The notes: generated from the letters alone by a model not told the origin. Counted from the stretch's first letter, positions 44,491-53,266 are shown. The stretch is 64,000 bases of DNA from Pseudomonas capeferrum (GCF_000731675.1 NZ_JMIT01000006.1:62001-126000); one strand, 5' to 3'. A program made the numbers and translations.

Positions 44491-46041
44491 CTATCGTGAG
44501 TCGCTCATGGCGACGAAGGTGTCGACATCCATCAGTGGGACAGGGATCACGATGAAAGCCCAATACCAGTAACGCTGTCGTTCATCCGGCTCAATGGCCT
44601 GAACCACCGAGAATGTACTGCTGTGGCCTGGGGTGAACGTCCCATCCTGGGCCATGCGACCATCCCCGGCGACCACTTGCCACTCTATCACCTGGGGGTC
44701 GACCTCTACCTGAGCGCCCCCGATGCCGATGTAGTACAACCTTAGCGATACACGCCCGTTGTGGTTGCGCACCCTGAAAAAATGCGTAGGGAACGCGTTG
44801 ACAATCACGAAGGTGGATTGAAAAACACGCCCGTAGTAACGGCTTTCCAGCACATCGATGGTCAATAGCTCGCCAAGACTGGCTTTGAGTGCACAGGGTT
44901 TCTGCGTCTTGCCATCCTGATCGTATTCAGGTTGAGGATCTGCCGGCGGGCAGTACCAGCAGCCCGAACGATCAGGCTCGTAACGCCCCTTGGAAGATTC
45001 GCCAAGCTGCCATGACACACCGGGCAGCGTTTGCGGCGTCAGCGCCACATGGGTCCGGCTGCGCACACCATCCACGACTTTGATCAACGGCTCGGCGTGA
45101 TACATGCCCTCCGAGTTGACGGCCGCTGGTGGACTGAAAAACCGGTCCTTGTACCAAACGAAGCTCACGGGCGCGGACCTGCCAACGCTGAGACTTCTGA
45201 TCCCGCCTTCCGGGTAGAGCAGGCTGGCAAGCCCCATGAAGTGCCGGCTGGGCGGTGCGACGCTGGGGATGATACGGTCATCCACGAGTGCCTGGGCAAC
45301 ATGACCCTCTTCGCCGAGCACCCAGGCACCGTCCACCGGAATGCGGCCGCCAGGCTCTGCCTGGTAGGTCATATAGAGGTTGCAGGCCATGGTGAAGGGG
45401 TCCCATCGGCTCCGTTCAGGCACCATGCGAATGGCAAAATACAGTGGCTTGATCAGCCAGTCACTCCCAGGTTCGATGGACAGCCGGCGCATCCTGATGA
45501 CCCGACGCTCGTCCGGTAACGCTTCAAATCGCGCGCGAAAACCCTCTGCGGCTTCTTCGTCGCGCTTCAAGGAGTCGAGATAACCCAAAGCAAAAGTCGA
45601 TCCCTTGGCCACCTGGAGCCTGAGGACCTTCTCGGCATCCAGCGTGCCGACAAACGCATCGAAGTGGAACTGCTGATGCAAATAGTAGGGTTCGCCCGCC
45701 TCTACGGCTATGAGCTCGCTGACTTTGCGGATGACTTCGCCAAGATCCCTGCGTATGGAAGTACGCACGAACCTGGCCAGCCTCCGGCGAATGAGGATGG
45801 GCCGTTCATGAGGATAGGGTTGAAACTCGAGCCAAGGCAGGCCGAGCAATCCCGTGCAATGCTCCCAGCTTGTACCCGGGCTGATGACGCGCTCGAAGTC
45901 AAAGGCTTCGGTGTCTTCAGGGCGCGTGTCACCCACGCCTTGATGCCACACCGCATAACTGTAATTGACTGGCCTGGAGTAGAAATCAAGCCGTACTTTC
46001 CAGCCGAACAAATCGTACTGAGACCGCATTTCATCGCTCAT
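44491..46041 (-). CDS. Hypothetical protein, 516 residues
   Basis: No family recognised. No signal peptide or transmembrane helix is apparent. The sequence is rich in aromatic residues and beta-type segments (VRLDFYSRPVNYSYAVWHQG, RVSLRLYYIGIGGAQVEV). A Cys cluster lies at about residues 363-383 (SGCWYCPPADPQPEYDQDGK, then KPCAL), which might bind a metal. Base composition is visibly less GC-rich than the neighbours, suggesting an acquired or Pseudomonas-restricted gene. It converges with the cnoX-like gene, ending 15 bases after it. The ATG at 46041 is followed by a second at codon 5. Confidence 0.7.
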   Translation of the reverse strand: MSDEMRSQYDLFGWKVRLDFYSRPVNYSYAVWHQGVGDTRPEDTEAFDFERVISPGTSWEHCTGLLGLPWLEFQPYPHERPILIRRRLARFVRTSIRRDLGEVIRKVSELIAVEAGEPYYLHQQFHFDAFVGTLDAEKVLRLQVAKGSTFALGYLDSLKRDEEAAEGFRARFEALPDERRVIRMRRLSIEPGSDWLIKPLYFAIRMVPERSRWDPFTMACNLYMTYQAEPGGRIPVDGAWVLGEEGHVAQALVDDRIIPSVAPPSRHFMGLASLLYPEGGIRSLSVGRSAPVSFVWYKDRFFSPPAAVNSEGMYHAEPLIKVVDGVRSRTHVALTPQTLPGVSWQLGESSKGRYEPDRSGCWYCPPADPQPEYDQDGKTQKPCALKASLGELLTIDVLESRYYGRVFQSTFVIVNAFPTHFFRVRNHNGRVSLRLYYIGIGGAQVEVDPQVIEWQVVAGDGRMAQDGTFTPGHSSTFSVVQAIEPDERQRYWYWAFIVIPVPLMDVDTFVAMSDSR

Positions 46042-46140
46042 CTGCCGATGCTCCTGAACGGGCGAGGCCTATTCTAAGAACACAAGCAGCGATGCAACTA
46101 CTGGCAGATTTACCAGGTCCGAGGCGGGTCGAGCTGCGGG

Positions 46141-46503
46141 CTAACCAAGCCAGGTAAACACGGGGGCATCTGCACCACTCGTCACCTTGACCTGCGCGCA
46201 ATGGCGCAGACGGACCAACAGCCGTTTGGCCTGCGCCGGGCTTTCGCCCAGTGCTTCAAGACGGTCCAGCAGTTGCGGGCCATTGAGTTGCCCCGCCTGG
46301 CGCAGCAACGCTTGCGCTGCGGCCCAGATGCGGTCGTCCTGGCGCGGCGCGCCCGTCACTTCGTCAGGCGTTTCTCGGGGCACCGCTGGCACTGCGAGCT
46401 GTCCGCCCAACTGCGCCCATTCTGCCGGCTCCAACTCGATGGACAAATCCACCGGCCAATCTCCAATCTTTCCGCGAATTCGCACGATCTTTTCCTTGAG
46501 CAC
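46141..46503 (-). CDS. Conserved hypothetical protein, 120 residues
   Basis: Small soluble protein. The N-terminus (KIVRIRGKIGDWPVDLSIEL) looks like a beta sandwich edge, and the C-terminal half (GPQLLDRLEALGESPAQAKR ... VRLRHCAQVKV) is helical. No recognised domain. Divergent from the Zur-regulated operon, with only about 115 bases between the starts. Confidence 0.7.
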   Translation of the reverse strand: MLKEKIVRIRGKIGDWPVDLSIELEPAEWAQLGGQLAVPAVPRETPDEVTGAPRQDDRIWAAAQALLRQAGQLNGPQLLDRLEALGESPAQAKRLLVRLRHCAQVKVTSGADAPVFTWLG

Positions 46504-46569
46504 AGGTCAATGTGGCCATGCTACAGCAACATGAAACCTGCACCACACAGGCTGGCGGCGCAGAGAAAA

Positions 46570-46586
46570 GTTGTTATAACATTACC
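46570..46586. promoter_or_regulatory. Zur box
   Basis: GTTGTTATAACATTACC contains GTTATAACATTAC, very close to the pseudomonad zinc-uptake-regulator operator (GTTATAACATAAC type). It lies 33 bases before the start of the His-rich protein gene. Confidence 0.8.
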
Positions 46587-46618
46587 AAATCATTCCCAGC
46601 CTGCTCCTGGAGCCTTCC

Positions 46619-47194
46619 ATGCGTCGCCTGCTGCTCGCCTTGCCCTTCGCCCTGCTGCCCCTTTCCATGGCGCATGCCCACCATGACCATGACCATGATC
46701 ACGCCCATGGCACCCTCGGTGCCCACGAGCACGGCGTGGCCAAGCTCAATGCCGTGCTGGATGGCAATACCCTGGAGCTGGAGCTGGACAGCCCGGCCAT
46801 GAACCTGGTCGGCTTTGAACATGCCGCCAGCAGCGATGCCGACAAGGCCAAGGTGGCCGCCGTGCGCCAGCAACTCGAACACCCCTTGCAACTGTTCGGG
46901 CTGGCCGCGGCTGCCGGCTGCAAGGACGATGCACAAGCGCTGGAAAGCCCCCTGTTCGGCGACGCGCCGAAAGCCGACGACGATGGCGACGAACATGAGC
47001 ACGGCCACCAACACAGCGACATCGGTGCGCATTATCAACTGACCTGCGCGAACCCGGACACGCTCACCCAGATCGACCTCGCCCCCCTGTTCAAAGCCTT
47101 CCCGGCAACCCAGAAGATCAACGTACAACTGATCGGCCCAACAGGCCAGAAAGGCGTGGAAGCAACGCCTGCCAAGGCTGCGGTCGCGTTCTGA
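46619..47194 (+). CDS. His-rich periplasmic zinc-responsive protein, DUF2796/ZrgA-like
   Basis: 191 residues. Signal peptide MRRLLLALPFALLPLSMAHA followed at once by HHDHDHDHAHGTLGAHEHG, a metal-binding stretch, and a second cluster GDEHEHGHQHSD near 125. The core NAVLDGNTLELELDSPAMNL and C-terminal INVQLIGPTGQKG are the DUF2796 pattern. With the Zur box and the following ABC transporter it forms a zinc-starvation operon. Periplasmic zinc capture or chaperoning is inferred. Confidence 0.88.
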   Translation: MRRLLLALPFALLPLSMAHAHHDHDHDHAHGTLGAHEHGVAKLNAVLDGNTLELELDSPAMNLVGFEHAASSDADKAKVAAVRQQLEHPLQLFGLAAAAGCKDDAQALESPLFGDAPKADDDGDEHEHGHQHSDIGAHYQLTCANPDTLTQIDLAPLFKAFPATQKINVQLIGPTGQKGVEATPAKAAVAF

Positions 47195-47905
47195 ATGGGC
47201 CAGCCGCTGATCGAACTGCATGACCTGGTCTTCGCCTGGCCAGGTCAGCCGGCCCTGCTGGATATTCCCGCCTTTCATCTGGCGGCCGGCGAGGCGCTGT
47301 TTCTCAAAGGCCCAAGCGGCAGTGGCAAGACCACCCTGCTGGGCCTGCTGGGCGGGGTGAACCTGCCTAACCAGGGCAGCATTCGCCTGCTTGGCCACGA
47401 CCTCGGCAGCCTCGGCCAGGGCGCGCGCGATCGCTTCCGGGTCGACCACACCGGTTACATCTTCCAGCAGTTCAACCTGCTGCCGTTTCTTTCGGTGCGC
47501 GAAAACGTCGAGCTGCCCTGCCGCTTCTCGCGTAGCCGAGCCACACGGGCGGCCGAGCGCCATGGCAGCGTCGATAACGCTGCCGCCACGCTGCTTGCCC
47601 ATCTGGGCCTGGGTGACCCGGCCCTGCTCGCCCGTCGCGCCGACAGCCTGTCGATCGGCCAGCAGCAACGGGTTGCCGCCGCACGGGCGCTGATCGGCCA
47701 GCCCGAACTGGTGATCGCCGACGAACCGACCTCGGCCCTTGATGCCGACACCCGCGAAGCGTTCATCCGCCTGTTGTTCGACGAGTGCCGCGCGGCCGGC
47801 GCCAGCCTGTTGTTCGTCAGCCATGACCAGAGCCTGGCCCCCCTGTTCGACCGGCACCTGTCCCTGGCCGAACTCAACCGCGCCGCCAAGCCCCGGGAGG
47901 CCTGA
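47195..47905 (+). CDS. ABC transporter ATP-binding protein (MacB/LolD type)
   Basis: 236 residues. Walker A GPSGSGKTTLLGLLGG, Q-loop HTGYIFQQFNLLPFL, signature region DSLSIGQQQRVAAARALIG, Walker B ELVIADEPTSALD and switch His in LLFVSHDQSL. The signature reads LSIGQ rather than LSGGQ. It begins at the base after the previous stop and ends overlapping the permease start (TGATG). Confidence 0.92.
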   Translation: MGQPLIELHDLVFAWPGQPALLDIPAFHLAAGEALFLKGPSGSGKTTLLGLLGGVNLPNQGSIRLLGHDLGSLGQGARDRFRVDHTGYIFQQFNLLPFLSVRENVELPCRFSRSRATRAAERHGSVDNAAATLLAHLGLGDPALLARRADSLSIGQQQRVAAARALIGQPELVIADEPTSALDADTREAFIRLLFDECRAAGASLLFVSHDQSLAPLFDRHLSLAELNRAAKPREA

Positions 47906-49170
47906 TGTACCTGCTTCGTCTTGCCCTGGCCAGCCTGGCCAACCGCCGTTTCACCGCCTTCCTTACCGCGTTCGCCATCGCCTTGTCGGTGTGCCTGTTG
48001 CTGGCCGTGGAGCGGGTACGCACCGAGGCCCGCGCCAGCTTCGCCAGCACCATCAGCGGCACCGACCTGATTGTCGGCGCCCGCTCGGGGTCGGTGAACC
48101 TGCTGTTGTATTCGGTGTTTCGTATCGGCAACGCCACCAACAACATCCGTTGGGACAGCTACCAGCACTATGCCCAGGACCCACGGGTAAAGTGGGCGAT
48201 CCCCATTTCGCTCGGCGACTCGCACCGCGGCTATCGCGTGATGGGCACCACCGGCGACTATTTCAGCCATTACCAGTATGGCCGCAGGCAGCACCTGGAA
48301 CTGAGCCAGGGCCGTGCGTTCGCCGACGACCCGTTCGAAGTGGTGCTCGGCGCCGAGGTCGCCGAGGCGCTGCACTACCGGCTCGGCGACAAACTGGTGC
48401 TGGCGCATGGCGTGGCGGCCATCAGCCTGGTCAAACACGACGACAAACCCTTCACCGTGGTCGGTGTGCTGAAACGCACCGGCACCCCGGTCGACCGCAC
48501 CCTGCACATCAGCCTGGGCGGCATGGAGGCCATTCACATCGACTGGCACAACGGCGTGCCGGCCCGTGGCGCGGGGCGCATCAGCGCCGAACAGGCCCGT
48601 ACCATGGACCTGCAACCCGCCGCCATCACCGCATTCATGCTCGGCCTGAACAGCAAGATCGCCACCTTCAGCCTGCAACGGGAAATCAACGAGTACCGCA
48701 ACGAACCCTTGCTGGCGATTTTGCCCGGGGTTGCCCTGCAAGAACTGTGGAGCCTGATGGGTACCGCAGAGCAGGCGCTGTTCGTGGTTTCGCTGTTCGT
48801 GGTGCTGACCGGGTTGATCGGCATGCTCACGGCCATTCTTACCAGCCTCAACGAACGCCGTCGGGAGATGGCGATCTTGCGTTCGGTAGGTGCCCGCCCC
48901 TGGCATATCGCAGGGCTGCTGGTACTCGAGGCGCTGTCGCTGGCAGTGGTGGGGACCGTGGCCGGGCTGGGGCTGTTGTACGCTGGCATCGCCGGGGCGC
49001 AGGGCTATGTGCAGGCCAACTACGGCTTGTTCCTGCCACTGGCCATGCCCAGTGCGCACGAGTGGACGCTGTTGGCTATCATCCTCGGCGCAGCATTGCT
49101 GATGGGCAGCGTGCCGGCCTGGCGTGCCTACCGGCAGTCGCTGGCCGATGGCTTGTCGATTCACCTTTGA
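47905..49170 (+). CDS. ABC transporter permease (FtsX/MacB family)
   Basis: 421 residues. An N-terminal membrane helix (FTAFLTAFAIALSVCLLLAV) is followed by a large periplasmic MacB-PCD-like region to about residue 285. Three C-terminal helices follow: ALFVVSLFVVLTGLIGMLTA, LLVLEALSLAVVGTVAGLGL and LAIILGAALLMGSVPAWRAY. This is a type VII, mechanotransmission fold rather than a classical importer, so the pair may work on lipoproteins or periplasmic proteins under zinc limitation. The substrate is not known. Confidence 0.9.
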   Translation: MYLLRLALASLANRRFTAFLTAFAIALSVCLLLAVERVRTEARASFASTISGTDLIVGARSGSVNLLLYSVFRIGNATNNIRWDSYQHYAQDPRVKWAIPISLGDSHRGYRVMGTTGDYFSHYQYGRRQHLELSQGRAFADDPFEVVLGAEVAEALHYRLGDKLVLAHGVAAISLVKHDDKPFTVVGVLKRTGTPVDRTLHISLGGMEAIHIDWHNGVPARGAGRISAEQARTMDLQPAAITAFMLGLNSKIATFSLQREINEYRNEPLLAILPGVALQELWSLMGTAEQALFVVSLFVVLTGLIGMLTAILTSLNERRREMAILRSVGARPWHIAGLLVLEALSLAVVGTVAGLGLLYAGIAGAQGYVQANYGLFLPLAMPSAHEWTLLAIILGAALLMGSVPAWRAYRQSLADGLSIHL

Positions 49171-49178
49171 GAACCGTC

Positions 49179-49751
49179 ATGACCTCAAACCTCACCGCCT
49201 GCTTCGCGGGTATACCCGCGAAGCGGCCAGTGCACGCCGTGCAGATCGTCCTGCTTGTGCTGCTCACGCTGGCGTTACCTGCCTGGGCCACCGACCCTCG
49301 CGAACTCGACTGGCCCGCATTGATCCCCGAAGGCGCACCCGTCATCCCGCCGCAGCTGGCGCCACTGCACGACCTGTCACAACTGAGCGACGCCCTGTCT
49401 GCCGAGTCGGCCCCCGCCGCCCACCAGCAGGCGCCGAATGCACCGGTGGTGCAAAGCCTGGACGGCCAGCAGATCAAACTGCCCGGCTACATCGTGCCGC
49501 TGGAAGTCAGCGAGGAAGGCCGCACCACCGAGTTTCTGCTAGTGCCCTACTACGGCGCCTGCATCCACGTGCCCCCGCCGCCGTCGAATCAGATCGTGCA
49601 TATTTTCAGCGAGATGGGCGTGCGCGTCGAAGACCTCTATCAGCCCTACTGGATCGAGGGAAAACTGCAGGTCAGAGCCTCCAGCAGCGAGCTGGCCGAC
49701 GCCGGATACCAGATGGAAGCCGAGAAAATATACGCTTATGAGCTGAAGTGA
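49179..49751 (+). CDS. DUF3299 periplasmic protein of the Zur operon
   Basis: 190 residues from the ATG at 49179, or 173 from a GTG at 49230. The DUF3299 core is IKLPGYIVPLEVSEEGRTTE, FLLVPYYGACIHVPPPPSNQ and IVHI, with a conserved Cys-His region. The signal peptide is VHAVQIVLLVLLTLALPAWA, which starts exactly at the GTG. The 17 codons before it include a perfect 24-base REP palindrome, so the shorter start is likely. Last gene of the zinc operon. Confidence 0.85.
   Translation: MTSNLTACFAGIPAKRPVHAVQIVLLVLLTLALPAWATDPRELDWPALIPEGAPVIPPQLAPLHDLSQLSDALSAESAPAAHQQAPNAPVVQSLDGQQIKLPGYIVPLEVSEEGRTTEFLLVPYYGACIHVPPPPSNQIVHIFSEMGVRVEDLYQPYWIEGKLQVRASSSELADAGYQMEAEKIYAYELK
49201..49224. repeat. 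REP palindrome at the 5' end of the DUF3299 reading frame
   Basis: Perfect palindrome with arms GCTTCGCGGGTA and TACCCGCGAAGC and no loop, of the P. putida REP type. It lies between the permease stop and the likely GTG start, but is also readable in frame. Confidence 0.9.
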
Positions 49752-49781
49752 GAACTGTTTCGAATTCGTTACGACGCTTCT

Positions 49782-49795
49782 TTGAGCTGGATCAA
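49782..49795. promoter_or_regulatory. ANR/FNR-type box upstream of oprG
   Basis: TTGAGCTGGATCAA matches TTGAT-N4-ATCAA with one mismatch. Its centre is 41.5 bases before a start site at about 49830, and TACCAT at 49818-49823 fits as the -10. This is class II activator geometry for low-oxygen induction. Confidence 0.75.
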
Positions 49796-49860
49796 ACTTT
49801 CTGTTTAGACGCCTCCGTACCATTGGACTACTCGATTATTAATGTCCTCTGGGAGCTTCC

Positions 49861-50544
49861 ATGAACAAGTCCTTGCTTGGCGCCTCGCTTGTGGCCCTCG
49901 CCCTTGCCGCCCCTGCCGCCCACGCCTACCAGGCGGGCGATATGATTCTGCGCGCCGGCGCCATCACTACCGCGCCGAACGAAAGCAGCGGCGACCTGAA
50001 GTTCGATGGCAACAAGGTGTCGGGCACCAAGGCGACCCTGGACAGCGACACCCAGCTGGGCCTGACCTTCGCCTACATGCTCACCGACCACATCGGCCTG
50101 GAGTTGCTGGCGGCCACCCCGTTCAAGCACACCGTCGGCGTCAAGGGCCTGGGCGGCGGCCTGGACGGCAAGCTGGCCGACATCAAGCAACTGCCACCGA
50201 CTCTGTCGCTGCAGTACTACCCGATGGAACCCAACTCCAGGTTCCAGCCGTATGCCGGCGTGGGCATCAACTACACCCTGTTCTTCGATGAAGACCTGAG
50301 CAGCGCACGCAAGCAACAGGGCTTCAGCAACCTGAAACTGCAGGATTCGGTGGGCATCGCTGGCCAGTTGGGCATGGACTACATGCTGACCGACAACCTG
50401 CTGGTCAACGCCTCTGTCTGGTACGTCGACATCGACACCAAGGCCAGTGTCAACGGCCCGACCGCACTGGGCTACAGCAAGACCAAGGTCGACGTCGACG
50501 TTGACCCGTGGGTGTACATGGTCGGCCTTGGCTACAAGTTCTGA
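49861..50544 (+). CDS. oprG: Outer-membrane protein OprG (OmpW family)
   Basis: 227 residues. Signal peptide MNKSLLGASLVALALAAPAAHA, then an eight-strand barrel with QAGDMILRAGAITTAPNESS, MLTDHIGLELLAATPFKHTV, LSLQYYPMEPNSRFQPYAGV and a C-terminal VDPWVYMVGLGYKF ending in Phe. OprG is a porin for small hydrophobic molecules whose P. aeruginosa homologue is low-oxygen induced. The ANR-like box fits. The 3' end overlaps the convergent MFS gene by 13 bases. Confidence 0.94.
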   Translation: MNKSLLGASLVALALAAPAAHAYQAGDMILRAGAITTAPNESSGDLKFDGNKVSGTKATLDSDTQLGLTFAYMLTDHIGLELLAATPFKHTVGVKGLGGGLDGKLADIKQLPPTLSLQYYPMEPNSRFQPYAGVGINYTLFFDEDLSSARKQQGFSNLKLQDSVGIAGQLGMDYMLTDNLLVNASVWYVDIDTKASVNGPTALGYSKTKVDVDVDPWVYMVGLGYKF

Positions 50545-51755
50545 TCCCGGGCCGGGAGGGCGGCCACGGCCGCGCTCCCGGTGCTCGACACCAGCCAGCA
50601 GCCCAGCGCTGTGGCACTGATCCCCGCCCCCAATCCGCACACCGCAGCCCATCCCCAACGGGCATAGACCCAGGTCGCCAGTACCGCACCCAGGCCGCTA
50701 CCCAGCGAATAACAGCACATGTAGGCGCCAATCAGCCGGCTCGCCAGGGCGCTGCGCCCGGCCAACAACAGGCTCTGGTTGGTGACATGCACCGCCTGCA
50801 CAGCGAAATCGAGCAATACCACGCCCAGCAGAAACGCCACTAGCGAGTGCTCGACGAACGCCGTCGGCAGCCACGACAGCGTCAGCACGCCCAAGGCCAG
50901 ACCGGTGGTGCGATCGCCCCGCCCTTGGTCGGCCAGGCGACCGGCCCGGGCAGCGGCCAAGGCCCCCGCCACACCCGCCAGGCCAAACAGCCCGATCTGG
51001 GTATGGTTGAGCGCCAGGGGTGACGCACTCAGCGGCAGCACCATGGCGCTCCACAGCACGCTGAAGGCGGCGAAGATCAATAATCCATACAACCCTCGCT
51101 GGCGCAGCAGCGGGTCTTGTCTGAACAAAGCAAACAGCGAGCCGATCAGCGCCAGGTAACTGGACCGCTGCGCCGCAGGCCGGGTGCCAGGCATGCCGTT
51201 CCAGAGCAGCCCGGCCATCAGCACCAGCACCCCGGCTGCGGCAAAATAGACGACGCGCCAGCCGGCCACGTCGGCGACCACGCCAGACACCAGGCGCGCC
51301 AACAGAATGCCCAGCACCACCCCGCTGGTGACGGTGCCCACCGCCTGCCCCTGTTGCGTGGGGGTGGCCAGGGTCGCGGCATGCGCCACCATCACCTGCA
51401 CCATGACCGCCATCAGCCCGACCATGGCCAGCGCCACCAGCAGCACCGCCCAGCCCCAAGCCATGCCGACCGCCACCAACGCCAGCGCCGAAACCAGCAA
51501 TTGGCCGATGATCAGGCGCTTGCGGTCGATGAGGTCGCCTAACGGCACGATCAGCAGCAAGCCCAGCGCATAACCCGCCTGGGTAGCACCCACCACCCAG
51601 CCGATGCGCTGCTGCCCTACCCCAAGGTCCAATGCCATCGACTCAAGCAGTGGCTGGGCGACGTACACGGTGGCCACGGCCATGGCACAGGTGAGCGCCA
51701 GCAACAGGGTCATCGCTTGGGTCAGACGAGGGGGTGAAGTGCTTGAGGCGTGCAT
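50532..51755 (-). CDS. Major facilitator superfamily transporter
   Basis: 407 residues with twelve hydrophobic segments. The inter-helix motif is ALGLLLIVPLGDLIDRKRLI (motif A, GD-x-x-DRK). Other parts are AQPLLESMALDLGVGQQRIG and the central SSYLALIGSLFALFRQDPLL. Divergent from the HxlR regulator at 51.9 kb with a palindromic operator between them, so the regulator probably controls it. Drug or aromatic-compound efflux is typical of this pairing, but the substrate is unknown. Confidence 0.9.
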   Translation of the reverse strand: MHASSTSPPRLTQAMTLLLALTCAMAVATVYVAQPLLESMALDLGVGQQRIGWVVGATQAGYALGLLLIVPLGDLIDRKRLIIGQLLVSALALVAVGMAWGWAVLLVALAMVGLMAVMVQVMVAHAATLATPTQQGQAVGTVTSGVVLGILLARLVSGVVADVAGWRVVYFAAAGVLVLMAGLLWNGMPGTRPAAQRSSYLALIGSLFALFRQDPLLRQRGLYGLLIFAAFSVLWSAMVLPLSASPLALNHTQIGLFGLAGVAGALAAARAGRLADQGRGDRTTGLALGVLTLSWLPTAFVEHSLVAFLLGVVLLDFAVQAVHVTNQSLLLAGRSALASRLIGAYMCCYSLGSGLGAVLATWVYARWGWAAVCGLGAGISATALGCWLVSSTGSAAVAALPARDQNL

Positions 51756-51781
51756 GGCGTATCCATCCGAACTGGTTTCAA

Positions 51782-51822
51782 ATTAAAACCACATGTGGCT
51801 TTCTAGCAAATGTGGTTTTAAT
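51782..51822. promoter_or_regulatory. Palindromic operator between MFS and HxlR genes
   Basis: ATTAAAACCACA at 51782-51793 and TGTGGTTTTAAT at 51811-51822 are perfect inverted 12-mers with 17 bases between. A smaller dyad CCACATGTGG lies at 51789-51798. Likely HxlR binding sites. Confidence 0.75.
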
Positions 51823-51854
51823 CTACAACCAGAACAACCGAAGAGTCTTCGCTG

Positions 51855-52298
51855 ATGCTTAACGAAACAAACGCACAATGCCCGGTAGCCCGAGCCCTCG
51901 AAGTGCTCGGTGACCGCTGGGCGCTGATGATCTTGCGCGATGCCTTCGATGGTTTACGCCGCTTCAGCGAGTTTCAGAAAAACCTGGGGCTGGCCAAGAA
52001 CATCCTGGCGTCACGCCTGAAGTTGCTGGTCGAGAGTGGCTTGCTGCAGCTGCAGCCGGCGTCGGATGGGAGTGCCTACAAGGAATACGTGCTGACCGAG
52101 AAGGGCCGTTCGGTGTTTCCGCTGGTGATTGCCTTGCGCCAGTGGGGTGAGCGCTTTTTGTTCGAAGCGGGTGAGGCGCGCTCGGCACTGCTGGAGCAGG
52201 CCACAGGGCAGGCGATCGCCCCGCTGCAAGTGCGCACTGAGGATGGCCGGGTGTTGCGGCCGGAAGATTGCCAGCGCAGGTTGGTGCGCCACGTATAA
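51855..52298 (+). CDS. HxlR-family transcriptional regulator
   Basis: 147 residues. CPVARALEVLGDRWALMILRD is the family start with the sensor Cys, followed by the wing region FSEFQKNLGLAKNILASRLK and EYVLTEKGRSVFPLVIALRQ. HxlR proteins are dimeric winged-helix regulators. Divergent from the MFS gene, with an AT-rich palindrome between. Confidence 0.93.
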   Translation: MLNETNAQCPVARALEVLGDRWALMILRDAFDGLRRFSEFQKNLGLAKNILASRLKLLVESGLLQLQPASDGSAYKEYVLTEKGRSVFPLVIALRQWGERFLFEAGEARSALLEQATGQAIAPLQVRTEDGRVLRPEDCQRRLVRHV

Positions 52299-52333
52299 CT
52301 CCGTGACCACCTTCCCACAGTGTCAGGCGGCTT

Positions 52334-53266
52334 TCAGGCCTTGCCGAGCAGCCGGGACAAACCTTCGACCAACGGCGTTGCCTGCGGGAAGTCGAAGCGC
52401 GCCAGCAAGCGCTGATTATCCGCCCGTGAGTGGCGGATATCGCCCGAGCGCGCCGCGCCATAGCTGATCGCAGGCAGGCTGCCGATCACCTTCTCCAGCG
52501 CCGCCAGCAGTTGGTTGAGCGACGTGGCCTGGTTCAGCCCGATATTCACCGCCCCCTCCTCGACCTGCTGCTGCTCCAGCGCCTGGATCATCACTTGCAC
52601 CAGGTCCCCGACATAGAGGAAATCGCGGGTCTGCTCGCCATCACCGAACACCGTGATCGGCAGCCCTTGGGTGGCGCGCTCGCTGAAGATGCTGATCACG
52701 CCGGAATACGGCGAGGAAGGGTCCTGGCGCGGGCCGAAAATATTGAAGAAGCGGAAAACCACCGGCTCCAGGCCGTGCTGACGGCGGTAGAAATCCAGGT
52801 ACTGCTCACTGGCCAGCTTATCCACAGCATAAGGCGTCAGCGGTGCCTTGGGCGTGTCTTCGGCTATCGACTCGCCTTCGCCGTTGTTGCCGTACACCGC
52901 AGCACTGGACGCGAACAGTACCCGGCGCACACCGTGCACGCGCATGGCTTCGCAGACATTGAGGGTGCCAATGAAATTGCTCTGGTGCGTCTTTACCGGG
53001 TCTTCGACCGAGGCCTGCACCGACGCCACTGCCGCCAGGTGCACCACTGCGCTGCAGCCCGCGGCCGCACGCGTGACCAGGCCGGCATCGGCGACATCGC
53101 CTTCGATCAGTTCCAGGCGCGGGTGCGCGATCTGCAGGTTGTCCCGCCTGCCGGTGGACAGATCGTCGAGAATGCGTACGGCGTAACCCTTGTCCAACAG
53201 CGCATCGCACAGGTGAGAGCCTATGAAGCCGGCACCGCCGGTGATCAGGATGGGGGCGTCAGCCAT
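52334..53266 (-). CDS. NAD-dependent epimerase (extended SDR, GalE/WbpP-like)
   Basis: 310 residues from the ATG at 53266. Rossmann loop ITGGAGFIGSHLCDALL, catalytic SSAAVYG and Tyr-Lys in PYAVDKLASEQYL, plus VVFRFFNIFGPRQDPSSPYS and a sugar-nucleotide C-terminus. Typical of UDP-hexose 4-epimerases. It overlaps the preceding SDR gene by eight bases. Sugar identity cannot be read. It may serve surface polysaccharide synthesis, although no glycosyltransferases are in this region. Confidence 0.88.
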   Translation of the reverse strand: MADAPILITGGAGFIGSHLCDALLDKGYAVRILDDLSTGRRDNLQIAHPRLELIEGDVADAGLVTRAAAGCSAVVHLAAVASVQASVEDPVKTHQSNFIGTLNVCEAMRVHGVRRVLFASSAAVYGNNGEGESIAEDTPKAPLTPYAVDKLASEQYLDFYRRQHGLEPVVFRFFNIFGPRQDPSSPYSGVISIFSERATQGLPITVFGDGEQTRDFLYVGDLVQVMIQALEQQQVEEGAVNIGLNQATSLNQLLAALEKVIGSLPAISYGAARSGDIRHSRADNQRLLARFDFPQATPLVEGLSRLLGKA

